A stretch of DNA of 64,000 nucleotides from Amesomyces nigricolor (Eukaryota; Ascomycota; Sordariomycetes; Sordariales; Chaetomiaceae): the NCBI GenBank assembly GCA_004802645.1, contig SRKS01000006.1:2604001-2668000 (forward strand), in the 5' to 3' direction. The translations under genes were made by a program, and so were the position numbers. The notes under the pieces are model-generated. The model was not told the DNA's origin. It was given only the letters and a program-made list of their open reading frames with translations, and made no database searches. Shown one piece after another: positions 34,570-46,602 of the stretch (position 1 is the first letter of the stretch; the number at the start of each line of letters is the position of its first letter).

Positions 34570-35511
34570 GTTGGTTGGTGATGGTGGTGGGGGGTTGAGG
34601 GTTTGGGGATCGTGATGGGGACTTGGTGTTGGAGAGTTTCGATCGGAAGTACAGTTGGTCTTTTTTTGAGTTGTGGCACGGTTTGGTTTTAGTAGTGGAC
34701 ACGATACCAGGAGGTCTACTTTCTTTTTTCCCTTTTCTTTGTGTGCTGCTTTTCTCTTTTTGTTTTACAGTATGCTCATGGGGCTCATGCTGCTTTGTCG
34801 AGGGCACAAAGCTGGACGGCTGCTGTCTGTTCAAGTTGCGGTCATCGGGAGTCCGTGGTGGGGCTCTTTTGTCATCACTCTATTTCGTTGACTCTGTTCT
34901 TTTGTTATTTTTAGTTACATACCCCTTGGCTGGCTCTGGGCTTGGATGGACAGGGCCGTGGCCAGCCGAGCGAGCTGCCGGACCTGGGTTCCTCTCGTTC
35001 CGTTTCTTTTCGTTTTCTTCTGTTTCTATTCCCTGGCCAACTAATTTTCCTTGCCTGTACGGTTTTGTTAATATCCTTCTTCTGTATACTTGTTTTTGTG
35101 CCGGGAGATACTATGCTTTGGTCTTCGGCTGGATGGGTGGATAGAGTTGTCGGTACAGCGTTGAGTGGGGGTCGGAAAATAGGGGAGAAAATGGGAATCG
35201 AGAGTCACACGGTGTGCTCGGGCATGACGTTCCAACTACAGCTGATGACAAGGCCTCATTTCTCACCGCCCAGTGCTCCGTGTGTATTAATCATGAGGAC
35301 TGGAGCGGAACTGCGTCACTCATGCAGGTCCGGGAGACATAAGCAGATCCCACAAGGTCATTTCCAATCCAGCGGATTCTCCATGGTTGTGACAAGCTCC
35401 TCCAGAACTTCGATTCTGTCGCTAACAAGATCTCAGAGACTGGACGTATTCCTATCTTGTCTCATCTTCCAGGCCACGAAAGGCACAGCCAACTCAATCT
35501 GATACTTCACC
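34570..35511. other. Intergenic region, T-rich, DOCK 3' flank
   Basis: T-rich tracts (34720-34770, 35000-35100) are typical of a 3' untranslated region and the following promoter. The 3' flank begins with a G/T-rich GGTGATGGTGGTGGG stretch. No gene is supported. Confidence 0.5.
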
Positions 35512-37160
35512 ATGCCTCGAAGGTTTCGCATGTCCCCCCGGGCGCGGCACCGGACGCTGTTTCTTTCCCTTGCCGCCATCTTTATCTACGGCTGCCTGTT
35601 GCATTCGAACCGGTCCGGGGCCTCGTTGCTTTCTCTGAACACATGGACTAGCAGGTATCGCCACTTCCTCCCCGACAAAGGCAAGAATGGGGGCGGAACG
35701 CAGCAGCCTGAGCCGCTCTTCCCATACGTTTGGGGTGACCCGAACGTCAGCCAGAAGAAGAAAACGTACAAGTCGCCCCCCGAGTCGTCGCCCCCCATTC
35801 GGGACCCGTTTCCGCTCCTCTCCCAGAACCCACCGCCGAAGAAGAACCTCCTTCGCGCTCCAGAGATCAACCGCCCTCCGAGACACCACTACCCGGAGCA
35901 GACACCACTGTTTGTGGGCTTCACCCGCAACTGGCCGCAGCTGCTGCAGTGCGTTGTGAGCTACATTGCGGCGGGATGGCCCGCGGAGGATATCTACGTC
36001 GTGGAGAACACGGGAGTGATGTTGGCAAACAAGGAGAGGAAGCTCTCACTGCAGAACCCGTCCTACCTGAACCACACGCAGTTGGGGTTGTTGGGCGTGA
36101 ATGTCATTACGGTACATACATGCCGTGGCTTGCTTCCCGATGTACCTCTGAACGTTTGCTGACAATGAACACCACTAGACACCAACCCTCCTCACTTTCT
36201 CCCAGCTCCAAAATTTCTACCTCTGGTACGCCCTCGGCCCAAAATCCCTCCCCTCCAGATCACTAACCCCCTCCCAGGACAGCACTCACCAACTCCCACC
36301 CCTACTTCTTCTGGTCCCACCAAGACCTCGTCGTCTTCTCCAACGAGACGGCCACCCCACCTTCCTCGCTCTACACCAACGCCGTCCAAACGCTCCGGCG
36401 TCTCAACACCCCCTCCCACTCCTCCTCCACCTTCCCCCACCGCTCCTCATCCTCTTCCCCCGCTGTAAAATGGGCGCACCATTTCTTCGACTACGACCAC
36501 CTAACCCTCGTCAACCGCGACGCCGTCCTCTCCATCGGCGGATGGGACACGCAAATCCCCTACTATGCCTCCGACTGCGACACCTACCTCCGACTAATGT
36601 GGGCCGGGTACTGGCAGGGCGAGAGCGAGATCGGGATCATCACCGACGTGGGATCCGTGATGGAGGATGTTGGAGCGCTGCTGCGGATTCCCGGGGCCAG
36701 GGCCCGGTGGAGGGGGAGTTCGAACTTTTGGGGTGGTGGGATTGCGGGGGAGAATGGTGGTAAGAAGAGGGAGGAGACAGCGGAGGAGAAGGCGAAGCGG
36801 AAGGAGAGGGAGAGGGAGCATCAGAGGTGGGTGGATCGGCATGGGGAGTCGTGGGAGAGGTTGGTGGATGTGGCGTTTCGTATGGAGAGGGACAAGTACC
36901 GAAATGGGAATGCCTTGAGGAATACATGGCAGGCGAAGCAGAGGGGTGGGCAGGGGGAGCCGTTTTATCGGGATGGGGATGGGTTTGAGGCGGGTATCCA
37001 GATGTGGATTGATGCGGGGAGGAATGTGTTTGCGGAGAAATGGGGCCATCGCGGGTGTGACCTGGTGGCGGCGGGGAGGAAGGCGGAGGACGCGTGGCGG
37101 TTGGAGAGGGATTGGGATGAGAATGTTGAGGGGGAGGGGCACGTGGGTGGTGCTTGGTAA
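35512..37160 (+). CDS. Type II membrane protein, glycosyltransferase-like family
   Basis: Three exons (35512-36111, 36179-36225, 36278-37160) encode 509 residues. Introns of 67 and 52 nt splice in phases 0 and 2 and restore VNVIT-TPTLLTFSQLQNFYLW-TALTNSHPYFFWSHQDL. Residues 1-12 are basic and residues 14-30 (RTLFLSLAAIFIYGCLL) form one membrane segment, followed by a Pro-rich stem, as in Golgi type II enzymes. The lumenal part has FVGFTRNWPQLLQCVVSYIA, EDIYVVENTG, HFFDYDHLTLVNRDAVLSIG and GWDTQIPYYASDCDTYLRL. The SDCDTY acidic motif and GGWDT resemble nucleotide-sugar binding sites of GT-A-fold transferases. I recall this as a widespread fungal family without a proven reaction. The C-terminal 150 residues are charged and helical. 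The transferase role is inference. Confidence 0.8.
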
Positions 37161-38638
37161 TAAGTAAGTGTCGAGTGTTAAGGAGATAAAACAATTTGAA
37201 GTTCTGGTATATCTTGAATCTTGGTCTTGTAAGGTGAAGGAAGGTAACCGAGAAATGAGCCAAACTCAGGGAAAGGTCAGGGGTTTACAATATATCGGCC
37301 ATCTCGAAAGTCAAGTCAGCAGATCCTAACAGCCAAAATCAGCTTTCGTGGCCAACAATGGGCACCGGCAGGACGCAGGTTGGGATCACGATGGAGGCAT
37401 GGGAGGTGACGATTTCGTTGGGTATAAGCTCTTGAGCAACTGGAAAAGAGAAGAAATGGAGTGAGCAGGGTGCTGCCGGCTGGCTGACTGCATGGCATGG
37501 AGTTAGGGGGTTTCAAGCTCACCAGTCACATGTGAGGGCAAGGGATATGGGAAGGCCGAAGTGAAGAGGACGCAGAAGGGACACCAGAAGACGACAGGGG
37601 CATGAGAAGACAGCAAGAACAAAAGGAGACAATGAGAAATCCCGACCTTACGAAATCGTATGAAACGATATCATTGTGCAACATGTATTGTGCAACATTG
37701 ACACACATGGTATTAAACTGCTGTGTAAAAAATGCCAAGTCCGACACTTTCTTTGCTGTCAGCCACAACTCAACAAACTTCAGGTACCCCCCCAGGGGAA
37801 GAAACCTTTCAAATTCCTTCTCGTCTTCTCCTCGTGTTTTGCCTCCTTGACGGATGTGTCTCCCGTTGTCGTCATTACGAAGGCGGCGCTTGCCGCCAGG
37901 AAGGCGATGTCATTAGACGGGTTGTCTGCCTGTTTGAGGATGATATCTGCCTTGTCGTACAGCTCATCACCGAGAGCGCCGCTCTCCGCTCCTGGTGGCC
38001 TGGGTTGTTTACCCTTGGTCGCTCCCGCCCTGGCTGGTGCGGCGGCGGGCTCCAACTGCCAGGGGTTCTTTCTCTTCCGGCCAGGTGGCCTCGACCGGGT
38101 CGCAATCCAGATCCTCCAGGAGGGCGACGAAGGCATCCAGCTCCCGGCTGGAAGAGTCGTCGTCGTTCTAGCCCAGCTGCCACTCTCGTAGCCCGGCCCT
38201 GGCAGCGCTGGCAGGGCCACGAGCCGTCCTCCTCCTGCGTGTTTTGTTGTGACCCCCGCGCGACGGGAATTCAGGACATGATCACCACCCACTGCACCCT
38301 TAGCCATGCTAGAGCCCTGGCACAGGTCTCAAAGCGTCTGGAGGAGCGCTGCAGATCGCGCTTCTGGAGAGAGATCAACCTCCAAACCGATCGCCCAGAC
38401 CACCTCATCAGCAAACATCCAGTCTGACAGCCCGGACCATCTCGTCAGTGTTGAGCTCGTGGGTTGACGAGGCCTCCGGCTGCCCCACAATCCAATGGCA
38501 TCAAAGTGCGTTTGATGACGATATCGTCGGCCTGGTGAATTGGCTCTGTCTTGTGGCTGTCAAAAGTCTGCTCACAACAGCTTCAGCTTGGGTTCGGCGA
38601 TGATCGTAGAATTCAATTTGTTGACTACCGACGCTGAG
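37161..38638. other. Intergenic region with a possible gene relic
   Basis: The only coding-like signal is the minus-strand block at 37780-38210 listed separately. Elsewhere frames are short and unrecognised. The right end is the 3' flank of MLH3. Confidence 0.45.
37780..38210 (-). pseudogene. Possible degraded gene fragment
   Basis: Two neighbouring minus-strand frames look protein-like. One contains NDDDDSSSRELDAFVALLED followed by LDCDPVEATWPEEKEP. The other contains LGDELYDKADIILKQAD followed by NPSNDIAFLAASAAFVMTT. The first is preceded in frame by EWQLG and a TAG stop. A short intron between them (GTAAAC donor after GGSDQG) is conceivable but I found no clean acceptor. I do not recognise the family. 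Confidence 0.3.
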
Positions 38639-41591
38639 CTACCCGCGAAACCTCCGTTTCCACTTCCTCAAAGCGCTTACTAGCTCCCCAGCTTCTCCCC
38701 CATCAGTCTCCGCATCCCGAGCTCCAAACATACTGTTCTGCCCGAGGTGGACCAACGGGACCATGGAAGGTCGTCCATGAGCACACTGAAACGGAAAGGC
38801 GCATGATGCCAGGCGCTGAACGAGGTCACGACAGTGTTCCTGTGTTAAGACATCGTTGAACATGATAGCACCTGAGGCACGTTAGTTCTGTTTTCTCTAT
38901 CATTGTGAAGACTGACAGGACACTTACTCCTGCAAGCCCTTGAGTTGATTAGATCCAGGATACCTTGAGGGCAACCCTGGAACCTCGTAACCCAATCAGG
39001 CCCAACACTGAGGTTAGGGGGTATGCTACCCGTGCTGTGAAGCTTCCATATCTCCTTCCGAAGTAGGTCGATGAGAATCCGTGGCTCGAGGCGGCACCTC
39101 TCCAGGATGCTAGGCGGGAGACCCTGGACCTCGACGGTCACTCCTTTGTGGGTTGGCGCTTGTTCTTGGCGTGACACGTCATAGGTGATCCCCCAACTCG
39201 CAAAGTGTCGTGAGAACCGGGACAGAAGATCGCCATCTTGTCCCGACAGTTCAAAGCGGAGGGGCTTGTCCAGGCGTTGGGTCTGCGCAACGAGATCACC
39301 ACTACCGGCTGGGTCCGAGATAAAATACCCGCTGAGTAGCCGCTCGACCTTGCATCGTTCATCCGCGGCATGTTGATCGATCAGGACGAGCATGAGGTCC
39401 GCTTCTGCGGTTTGCCTTGTCGAGGTGGCGGGAAGCGCAGCTGTGACCTTGGCCAAGATAAACTTCTGGTCAACTTGGCTTATGATGTCGGCATCTTGCA
39501 GAGCAGCCTTCGATATCCGGCCCTCAAGAGTAGTTGGTATGCCGCTACCTGTGCCGTCTAAAAGAAGGTCTTCGCGCTCCATGTTTCTGCCAGCATGATC
39601 GCAGCAAGGTGTCTCAGAAGCCTGAAGGACCTGGGGAACCGGTGCCTCAGTTGGTTGGAAAATGCGATTGCGCTCGCCCGACGCCGCGACAAAGGTAAGT
39701 ATCCGAGAAGCATGGCCAATCCCCTTTCGACTTATGGGTTTGGATATTGATTCAGTTTTGACGTTGGTGCGAGATCTGACCGCAAAGCCGGTACGCGGAT
39801 CAATAAGCGACCTGAGCTTTGTGGCTGGGTCGATCCAAACGACAGTCTCCCGCTCCGTTTCGGCTTCGGGATGAGCATCAACACTGGGTGCATCTGCTTG
39901 CTCTGTCGCTTTATCAACCACAGGAGCTGTCGACACTTCATCCGCATCATCGAACGGTTTCCGCACGAGACTACCAGATCTGTCAAACAATGGGTTCTGC
40001 AGGCTGGCGTTCGTCTCAGTTTCAGGAACCGTTGGGACCTGCTCAGCCCTCTGTTCACTGAGAGAACTTGGGGCTGGCCGATGAGTGATCGTTTCGTCCT
40101 TATCTCCCCGAGCGCTCGGTGTGTTTGATTTCAACCTAGACCAGGAGGCGAAGGGTGAGGCGCTGCGCTGTTCAGAGGCGTGCCTCTTTGGCTGTGGTAA
40201 GGGGCCGAGTCCAGAACCCGAGCGCTTAGATTGGGGACGCCTGGACTTTGACGTTGTCTGACCGCTTGACCGTCCTTGAGCTGCTCTGGCTGGCTGAGAT
40301 GGCAGGAGAGGCGACTGTGTCTTTGGTCGCTTGAGTCTCTCAAGAGCGTTGACGCACCTGGGCCGGAAATGGTGCTTCTTCAGGAACTCGTACACCATCA
40401 CCTGAAGCAGGTCCGTGATGACCACTAGGTTCTGGTGTCTTTCATCGAGGAAGTCGTCAATGTCGACAGAGTCTGTCCCAATCTCCAACACAATCTGAAG
40501 GAAGAACATGGGCCATCGGTCGACTCCCTTCTTCGGCTTCAGCTCTTTCCCCGTGAACCCTGCAGTTTTAGTCGGAAGGCCGTCTTCGCCAATGGTGGCT
40601 TCTTCAACCACGCCGAAGCTGGAATCCCCAAACACGCGATTGACTTCCTCATAGAGGAAGTTCGACTGATGCTCGTTCACCAGGGGCTGGATGCCAAGAG
40701 CGATAAACTGCACACGCTTTGTGGCAACCGGCTGGATGGAGACGCAGCCCCTTACCGAGATGCCCGAAGCAGTGGCCCCAATCGGTACCCAGAACGTCGA
40801 GTCAGCATGGTCGAGGAGAGAGGCTTGCGTCAGGAGTGTGGTGGTTTTTGAGACGATATCCGGTCCCATGGTTCGATAGCTCTGGCCCCAGTCAACAGCA
40901 CGCGATGTCGAAAGAGAGACCGTCCGACGGGCGTACGAGTCCTGGAGGGAGACAGTCACCCGCCCGGGCCAGGAAAGAAGAAGGGCGACGATGCTGGAGA
41001 TTAGCAGCTCAAAATCCCTGGATGTCCCAGCTCGTTCCACCTCTATGGCCCTCTGCTTCACGCGGACGGGCATGGACCCGAACAGATCCCGCACAAGAAC
41101 TCGAGTTCCGTTCGTGAAGGCCAAGACTCGTTGCTCTGGCGGCGCGGGAATGTTGCGAACAAGCACTCTCGAGTTGTGGATAGTCAGGGAATTGTGAGAG
41201 CGATAATCGCGGTGATGGGATGTGACGGACAGAAGGGAAAGGGCCGCCAGTGACGCCAGGAATTCCCCGTGTCTTCCGTGGCAGTCAGGCCGAGGAGGAT
41301 ATTTGGAAGTACCTATGGTATGTCAGGCCAAGTCCAATTATGGCTGGCAAAAGACTCACAATGGAGTTTGCCGAGGGCCCCGTCCTCCTGAAAGGCGGCC
41401 GGTGCAATTCCATGGCCATTGTCTTCTACGGAGCAATTCCCGCGGCTGTAGTCAACCGAGATGTTGATCTTGGACGCGCCAGCATCCAGTGAGTTTTGGA
41501 GCAGACCACATACCACGCCGTTCAGCGATGTTATGACGGCCGAAGACTTGATTTGTGCAACAACATCCCCAGGAAGTGGCTGTATCGACAT
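38639..41591 (-). CDS. MLH3: DNA mismatch repair protein MLH3
   Basis: Three exons (41591-41360, 41312-38928, 38871-38639) encode 949 residues; introns are 47 and 56 nt. The start is the Met of MSIQPLPGDVVAQIKSSAVI, although the frame is open upstream. The N-terminal GHKL ATPase has NSLDAGASKINISVDY, EDNGHGI and, after the first splice, HGEFLASLAALSLLSVTSH. The C-terminal MutL endonuclease domain contains VLIDQHAADERCKVERLL (metal-binding DQHA-X2-E-X4-E, about residue 722). The second splice gives ACRSAIMFNDVLT and is followed by AHGRPSMVPLV, the C-terminal zinc/metal motif. MLH3 pairs with MLH1 to nick DNA during meiotic crossover formation and some mismatch repair. The long middle linker is poorly conserved, as usual. 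All catalytic motifs are intact. Confidence 0.95.
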
Positions 41592-42647
41592 GTTGCTGGT
41601 GTCGCGGACATGGCTCATCCAGTCGATGTTGGCCGCTTGGGTGCAGGTGTAGGCCAAGAACTAGTCCTTCTTAGGCGAGCAACAAAAACAGCCCATCAAT
41701 GGAGCGAGACCACAGCAGTGAGGCCAGTAATTCAAGACTCCAACCCGCCCCGGCGCGAATGCGCCAGTGGTGGAAAGGAAGTAGAGAAAAGAAGAGAAAT
41801 TGGAGCAAAAAAGAAGACGCGCTATGATGTAAAACAGAACCAACTTAGGAGAACAAAATCACCGTATCCATTGAGACGAGAATATCCGAAAAGAACTCTC
41901 AAGGTTGGCTTCTGGAACGATGGTGACAGAATCAAGTTCGGGGATCGATCGTGGTCAAAGGTGGAGCCTGGAGATTAAAGTGGGGTGCCACAGGATGCCA
42001 AAGCACGTGAAGCGTGCCAAGCAGGGGCTCGTATCCACTTCCCCGGCTCCACCCAGCCCTGCGTGGCCCGAAGGTCTGGACCCACCATTCCACCCGCTGC
42101 ATGCTCCCCACTGATCTCTCAGTGATCGCTGGCCATTGTCACACTGGCAACCCCCAACCAAACCAAACCTCCACTGGCGATTTTCAGACCTCATCACGTC
42201 GACCTCACCGGGCCCTTCGTTCTGCCGTTTCCGTCCATCACCGTTGCCGAAATCCAGACCACCTCCCGCTCGAATCTATCGTACGGACCATCGGCCTCAC
42301 ATCGACCCGACCATTGCGAACAGGTGCCGCCGCTGCCTGCCATCAGCTTTCGCGAGCCATCATTCTGCCCATTCGACACGACGCCTAAAGGGGCTTCCGC
42401 GAGCATCTTCTCTTTTCTGAAGCCTCCAACTGCCGATTACGCCAACATCGAAGCGCAGCGCAACACTCGCACATTCCGATAAGCCTCCGACAGTCGCTCG
42501 CCATCAGTTCCGAGCTCCCAGTCGTTTCCCCACGTCAGAGCGCATCAATGGCCTTGACGGAAGTGGCAGCCCAACCGCACGGTACTAAAACCCGCTTCTC
42601 CGATCCGAGCATGGCCCCTTTGCTGCGTTTCAATTGAACTCCACGCC
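41592..42647. other. Divergent promoter region between MLH3 and the next gene
   Basis: Both flanking genes point away from this stretch. A C-rich leader (about 42100-42640) precedes the plus-strand gene. Plus-strand frames at 42014-42388 and 42136-42420 have no recognisable content. Confidence 0.5.
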
Positions 42648-43964
42648 ATGTGTCTGACATTCCCACGCCATACACCGCACAAAACCCCACGCACCAACAT
42701 CGTCACAGCTAACACGATGACAGGGCGTCATGGCCGTCGAGGGCCCTTCTCCGCACTGATGAAAAAGTTCGCAAGTCTAAAGGCCGGCACTTCCGGTGAT
42801 GGAGGCCGGCATGCAAGCTCGAAATGGAACAGCACAAAGAAACGTCAGAACAACCCTTATCCCCAGTCTGGCCGTATTGGATTCAGCACCTCTCCCCGCC
42901 AGAGCAACTACTCGTTATCCTCGGGTCCCAGCCGCCGATTAACAAGCATATCATCTCTAGAACGGAACGGCTCGGTCAGGGGATCTAGCGATGGTCATCC
43001 GCCTCCGACTACCGGCGCCCGGTCCATGGCGCCTACCATATCGACCGAGCACGAGACCTGCCGCTCAATAGCGGCCCCGTCCCACATGGAATCGCTCGCT
43101 GGCACAAGCCGAACCGCTGGCAGAAGGGGTGGCGACAGCACCTTCTCATCTCCGGCCCCGTCCATCCGGTCTCTCACGACCACCCTCACAACCATACAGA
43201 CGGCGACCCCAAACCCCAACGGCGCCAGCCACAATCACACAGCACACCACCACCATCACTCGTCCCTCCACTCGTCGCAAGCCATACACTTCAGCCAGCC
43301 ATTCCCAACGGCCTCTCCGGCATCCGCCATCCCCCCGTACCTCGCAACACCCACCGGTCACCCCTCAACCTACGCCACAGCCACAGCCAACAACCTCCTA
43401 ACCGACGACGCTTCCATCCTAACCCTCGCGTCTTCCTCCCGTCGGCGCCGCCGCCGCTCCCTCGACACAGACGCCTCGATCCGCGCCGTGGCGCCCTCCT
43501 CCCTCTGGGGCGGCAGCCGCGAGTCGCTCCCCCTTAGCGTCCTCTCAGCAAACCTCGAAGGCACCGGCTCGCCCGCCACACCGGGCATGCACCGCAGCGG
43601 GGCGGCGGGGATGAGTGGCGCGGAGCGCGCGAGTATCTACTCGGCCACGGGAATTATGGGTACCGCGGCCGCCAGCGAGCGGAATAGCTTCTACGCCAAA
43701 CAGGGCCTTGATGCGGCGAGTGTCAGGAGTGGCCTGCTTGGGCATGGCAGGACGGATAGCGTGAATGGGAGTATTGTCGGTTTGGCGCCTCCTACCGGGC
43801 AGGTGACGGGGGCTAGTCCTTTGGCGAGTCCGAGGGAGGTTGAAAAGGAGGGGGAAGAGGAGGAGGATGAAAAGGAGGAGAAGGTGGCGGAGGAGAGGGA
43901 GAAGAAGAAGTGGAAAGGGAAGGAGAAGATGAAAGAGAAGATGAAGGGGAAGAAGACGATTTAA
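42648..43964 (+). CDS. Conserved Pezizomycotina Ser-rich protein of unknown function
   Basis: This single-exon product has 438 residues; an alternative start at 42717 (MTGRHGRRGPFSALMKKFAS) fits the conserved part better. It is mostly disordered, but several blocks look strongly conserved: RHGRRGPFSALMKKFASLK, KKRQNNPYPQSG, STFSSPAPSIRSLTTTLTTI, NLLTDDASILTLASSSRRR, SIRAVAPSSLWGGSRESLPL, SIYSATGIMGT, RNSFYAKQGLDAASVRSGLL and ASPLASPREVEKEGEEEE. A lysine/glutamate-rich tail closes the protein. I recall near-identical blocks across filamentous ascomycetes, sometimes labelled a polycystin-like channel, but no membrane segment is visible, so that label seems wrong. It may be a phosphorylated signalling scaffold; that is a guess from composition. 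Confidence 0.75.
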   Translation: MCLTFPRHTPHKTPRTNIVTANTMTGRHGRRGPFSALMKKFASLKAGTSGDGGRHASSKWNSTKKRQNNPYPQSGRIGFSTSPRQSNYSLSSGPSRRLTSISSLERNGSVRGSSDGHPPPTTGARSMAPTISTEHETCRSIAAPSHMESLAGTSRTAGRRGGDSTFSSPAPSIRSLTTTLTTIQTATPNPNGASHNHTAHHHHHSSLHSSQAIHFSQPFPTASPASAIPPYLATPTGHPSTYATATANNLLTDDASILTLASSSRRRRRRSLDTDASIRAVAPSSLWGGSRESLPLSVLSANLEGTGSPATPGMHRSGAAGMSGAERASIYSATGIMGTAAASERNSFYAKQGLDAASVRSGLLGHGRTDSVNGSIVGLAPPTGQVTGASPLASPREVEKEGEEEEDEKEEKVAEEREKKKWKGKEKMKEKMKGKKTI

Positions 43965-44416
43965 GGGGGGTGTTGGGAAGGGAGGGAGGGTTGCTTTGGG
44001 AGTTGTTAGGGGAGATACCTACGGATATTGGGGCTATGATGGGCTGGGAGCTTTGCAATCTCCTTTATGGCGTTTATGGTGAACAAATCACGGGTCAGGG
44101 ACAGAAATATCTCATTGAAAACAATGGGTCGGGTTTTCTACACCAGGTCTGACGGGTCTGGTCCGAGTACATACCACTGGTTCTGGCACAACCGAGCTGC
44201 ACCTACGTACAATCTTATTTACAGCGAATCGAGTACACAGCGCAACCTTTTAGGACCTGTCTACCTTCCCTACCTTATTCAATCTCTTACGCCAACCCAA
44301 CCCGACCTACCATGCTGAGCAACCCGATCCAACCTAGGCTGCGAAGCAAATTCCAACTCCAAACCCAAATCGTCACAACAACCCACTCCCATAGCCCCAA
44401 ATATCCAAGACCGGAG
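43965..44416. other. Convergent intergenic region
   Basis: This lies between two convergent genes and contains their 3' flanks. Nothing else is seen. Confidence 0.5.
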
Positions 44417-46011
44417 TTAATAAGGCAACGCCCTCAACTCCAACCCCCTCACCTCAAACCTAAACGAATCATTCCGCGAATAGCTCCCCGCCGTATCCAA
44501 GTCCAGCCGGCCCCTGATGCAGTCATCAAAGTCCACATCGGCGTATACAATGCCCTGGTTGTCTTCCCATTGTGGTCCGGCAAGGACGTCTCCGAAGGGG
44601 GAGACTATGGCGGAGCCGCCGTGGGAGGTGAAGTTCCCTTTTGTGGTTGATGGGGTGGTGCTGTTGGTAGTGTTGGTGGCAGCAGTGGTGGATGGTGGGG
44701 TGGTAGTGATGGCGGGTTTCTTCTTGCTGCAGCAGAGGACGATTTCGTTGCCGTCTTCGTCGTAGACGGACTGGCGGCGTTCTCGGCCCCTTTGTTCCTT
44801 TTGCTGTTGTTGGGAGGAAAGGGGGTGAGAGCAAGGGAGGACAATTTCGTTGCCATCTTCATCGTAGACGGATTGTCGCCTTTCTCGGCCTCCGTGCTCT
44901 TTGTGTTGTCCTTGTTGTTGGGGTTGAGAAGAGGGGAGGACAATTTCGTTGCCGTCTTCGTCGAGGACGGATTCACGGCGTTGCGTTGATGAGGTTGGAC
45001 GGATAGGGGGTGTGCAGGGGAGTGCGATCTCGTTGCCATTTTCATCAAAGACCGATTGGCGGCGCCGACGGTGAGAGAAAGGGGAGGGGTCCGGGTCTGC
45101 GCCGTCCGTGTCGACTGCGGATTCGGACTCGTGGTGGGTGAAGGTGGTGGGGCCGTTTGTGGAGGGCATGGGAGTGCTGCGGGTGCACATGTTGGAGCTG
45201 ATCACGAAGCAGCGGCCTTCGATGGCTGTGGTGCGGAGGAGCGAGAGCCAGGTGTCGCGGCCGTCAGCGGTTGGGGCGAGGTAGAGGTTGATGTTCTGCG
45301 AGTAGAGTGCTTGCCGCACCAGTGGCATGTAGTTCTCCCAACAGATTGCTGCTGCCAAGTTGATGCGTACGCCGCGAATGGTCGTGCTAAGGGCGCGGAG
45401 GGTGGCGGGAGAGCCTTGAGCCCAAACTAGACGTTCTGTCCCGGTCTAAGAGATGTCAAGGATCAAGGAAGTCTTGGTCGTGTAAGACAGATGCTTACGG
45501 GCATAACCTTCCTGCGCTTCCCAATGATGCCCAGCTTAGGACACACATAGACAACCGAGCAGTACAAGCTGCCTCCAGTCTTCTCGATCAAACCAGTTAC
45601 CACAAAAACTCCAGTTTCACGGGCAATCCGTTCCAACTCCTCCCGGGTGCCATCGCCTCGTTTGTTGGGAACCTTCCCGTCATCAGAACCAGAAACTGCA
45701 TCGCCTGGCAGATCCCTATTTACCCAGGCGTCCCCGGCCCCAGCTCCATCCCCAACAGTGTCCCCCAAGTCAACAGCACTCTGGAAATATCGGAGGTATT
45801 CCTCGCGGCCCTCCTGCGAGCGGTTGCCAATGACACAGCCAAAGTGTGTTCCTCGCGGGTAGCCACCGATGTAAGCTTCTGGGAGCAGGAGAACGTCGAT
45901 GTTCTTCGCTGCGGCGCGGCGGGCGAACTGCTCGAGCTGGGAGAGGGTCTCAGCTGTGGTGGTTCGGGTGCCGGGGGAGGCCGTGCCGAGGCGGATGGTG
46001 GTGGGTGACAT
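44417..46011 (-). CDS. Nitrilase with expanded internal repeat
   Basis: Exons 46011-45499 and 45445-44417 encode 513 residues; the 53-nt intron (GTAAGC...CTCTTAG) is in phase 0 and joins KRRKVMP to TGTERLVW. The catalytic triad is intact: Glu45 in LLLPEAYIGGYP, Lys168 in GKRRKVMP, Cys206 in AAAICWENYMPL. Nitrilases hydrolyse organic nitriles to acids and ammonia, usually as spiral oligomers in the cytosol. After NMCTRS (about residue 256) this protein carries a long insertion with four copies of an RRQSVYDEDGNEIVLPCS-like unit, then a Ser/Thr/Pro linker, before the core resumes with GGSAIVSPFGDVLAGP. Typical fungal relatives carry one such unit, so length exceeds the usual 320-380 residues. 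The start matches the conserved N-terminus (TIRLGTASPGTRTTT). It is divergently placed to the NLR gene. Confidence 0.9.
44715..45070 (-). repeat. Four imperfect RRQSVYDEDGNEIVLPC repeats inside the nitrilase
   Basis: The units read RRQSVFDENGNEIALPC, RRESVLDEDGNEIVLPS, RRQSVYDEDGNEIVLPC and RRQSVYDEDGNEIVLCC in protein order, separated by Gln/Pro/Ser-rich spacers of 10-20 residues. The DNA of the last two is nearly identical. Confidence 0.85.
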
Positions 46012-46602
46012 TGTGGGAGGTTGTTACGGTCAATGCTAGAGGTTGGGGGCAGTATAAGGCGTAGATATCACCAATTATGTACCTCCGTTGGGAATTGGGA
46101 CGGGGAATGCAAGCTGAATTGGAGGTGCCAGAGGGGACAACCTGAGCGATCGCCGATACCCCGCATCCGGTGTTATGGCTCGGCAAGGAGCCGGTGATGG
46201 TTGGGGGGGTCGAGACCCTGAGTGGTGTGACGTAATCAGTTCACCCTCCGTCACGACTATAAACGGCGCGGGCGACGGGGGCTTCACACCTGTCGAGTTT
46301 TCCGGAAGCCTCCCGCGCATTCGGGTTGGAGATGCATTGTTGGCGCCAGGATTCCGTCCCCTATTGGCGCTGACAAGGCAAAATGCTGGTCTGCATCGTT
46401 CAATCGCAGGGCGTCGAAACAATTGGCTGGAGTTCTCTTACTGGGCGGCTGCCAGTCGCGCCCCAGATTGAGAGGTCGGTTTGCAGCATTCAGCTCGCCG
46501 CTACTTTTACCCCGCCTCACCTCAACAAGTTGGATCTCGGCATAATAATTCACGCATCGTTTACGCTCACCTTCTTGTTGATTTGATCGCGCACTCTAGA
46601 CG
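46012..46602. promoter_or_regulatory. Shared divergent promoter region of nitrilase and NLR genes
   Basis: The 591-bp stretch separates two genes transcribed outward. It has no long credible coding frame. A TATAAGG sequence near 46053-46059 could serve the minus-strand nitrilase region, but I cannot assign elements with confidence. Confidence 0.4.
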
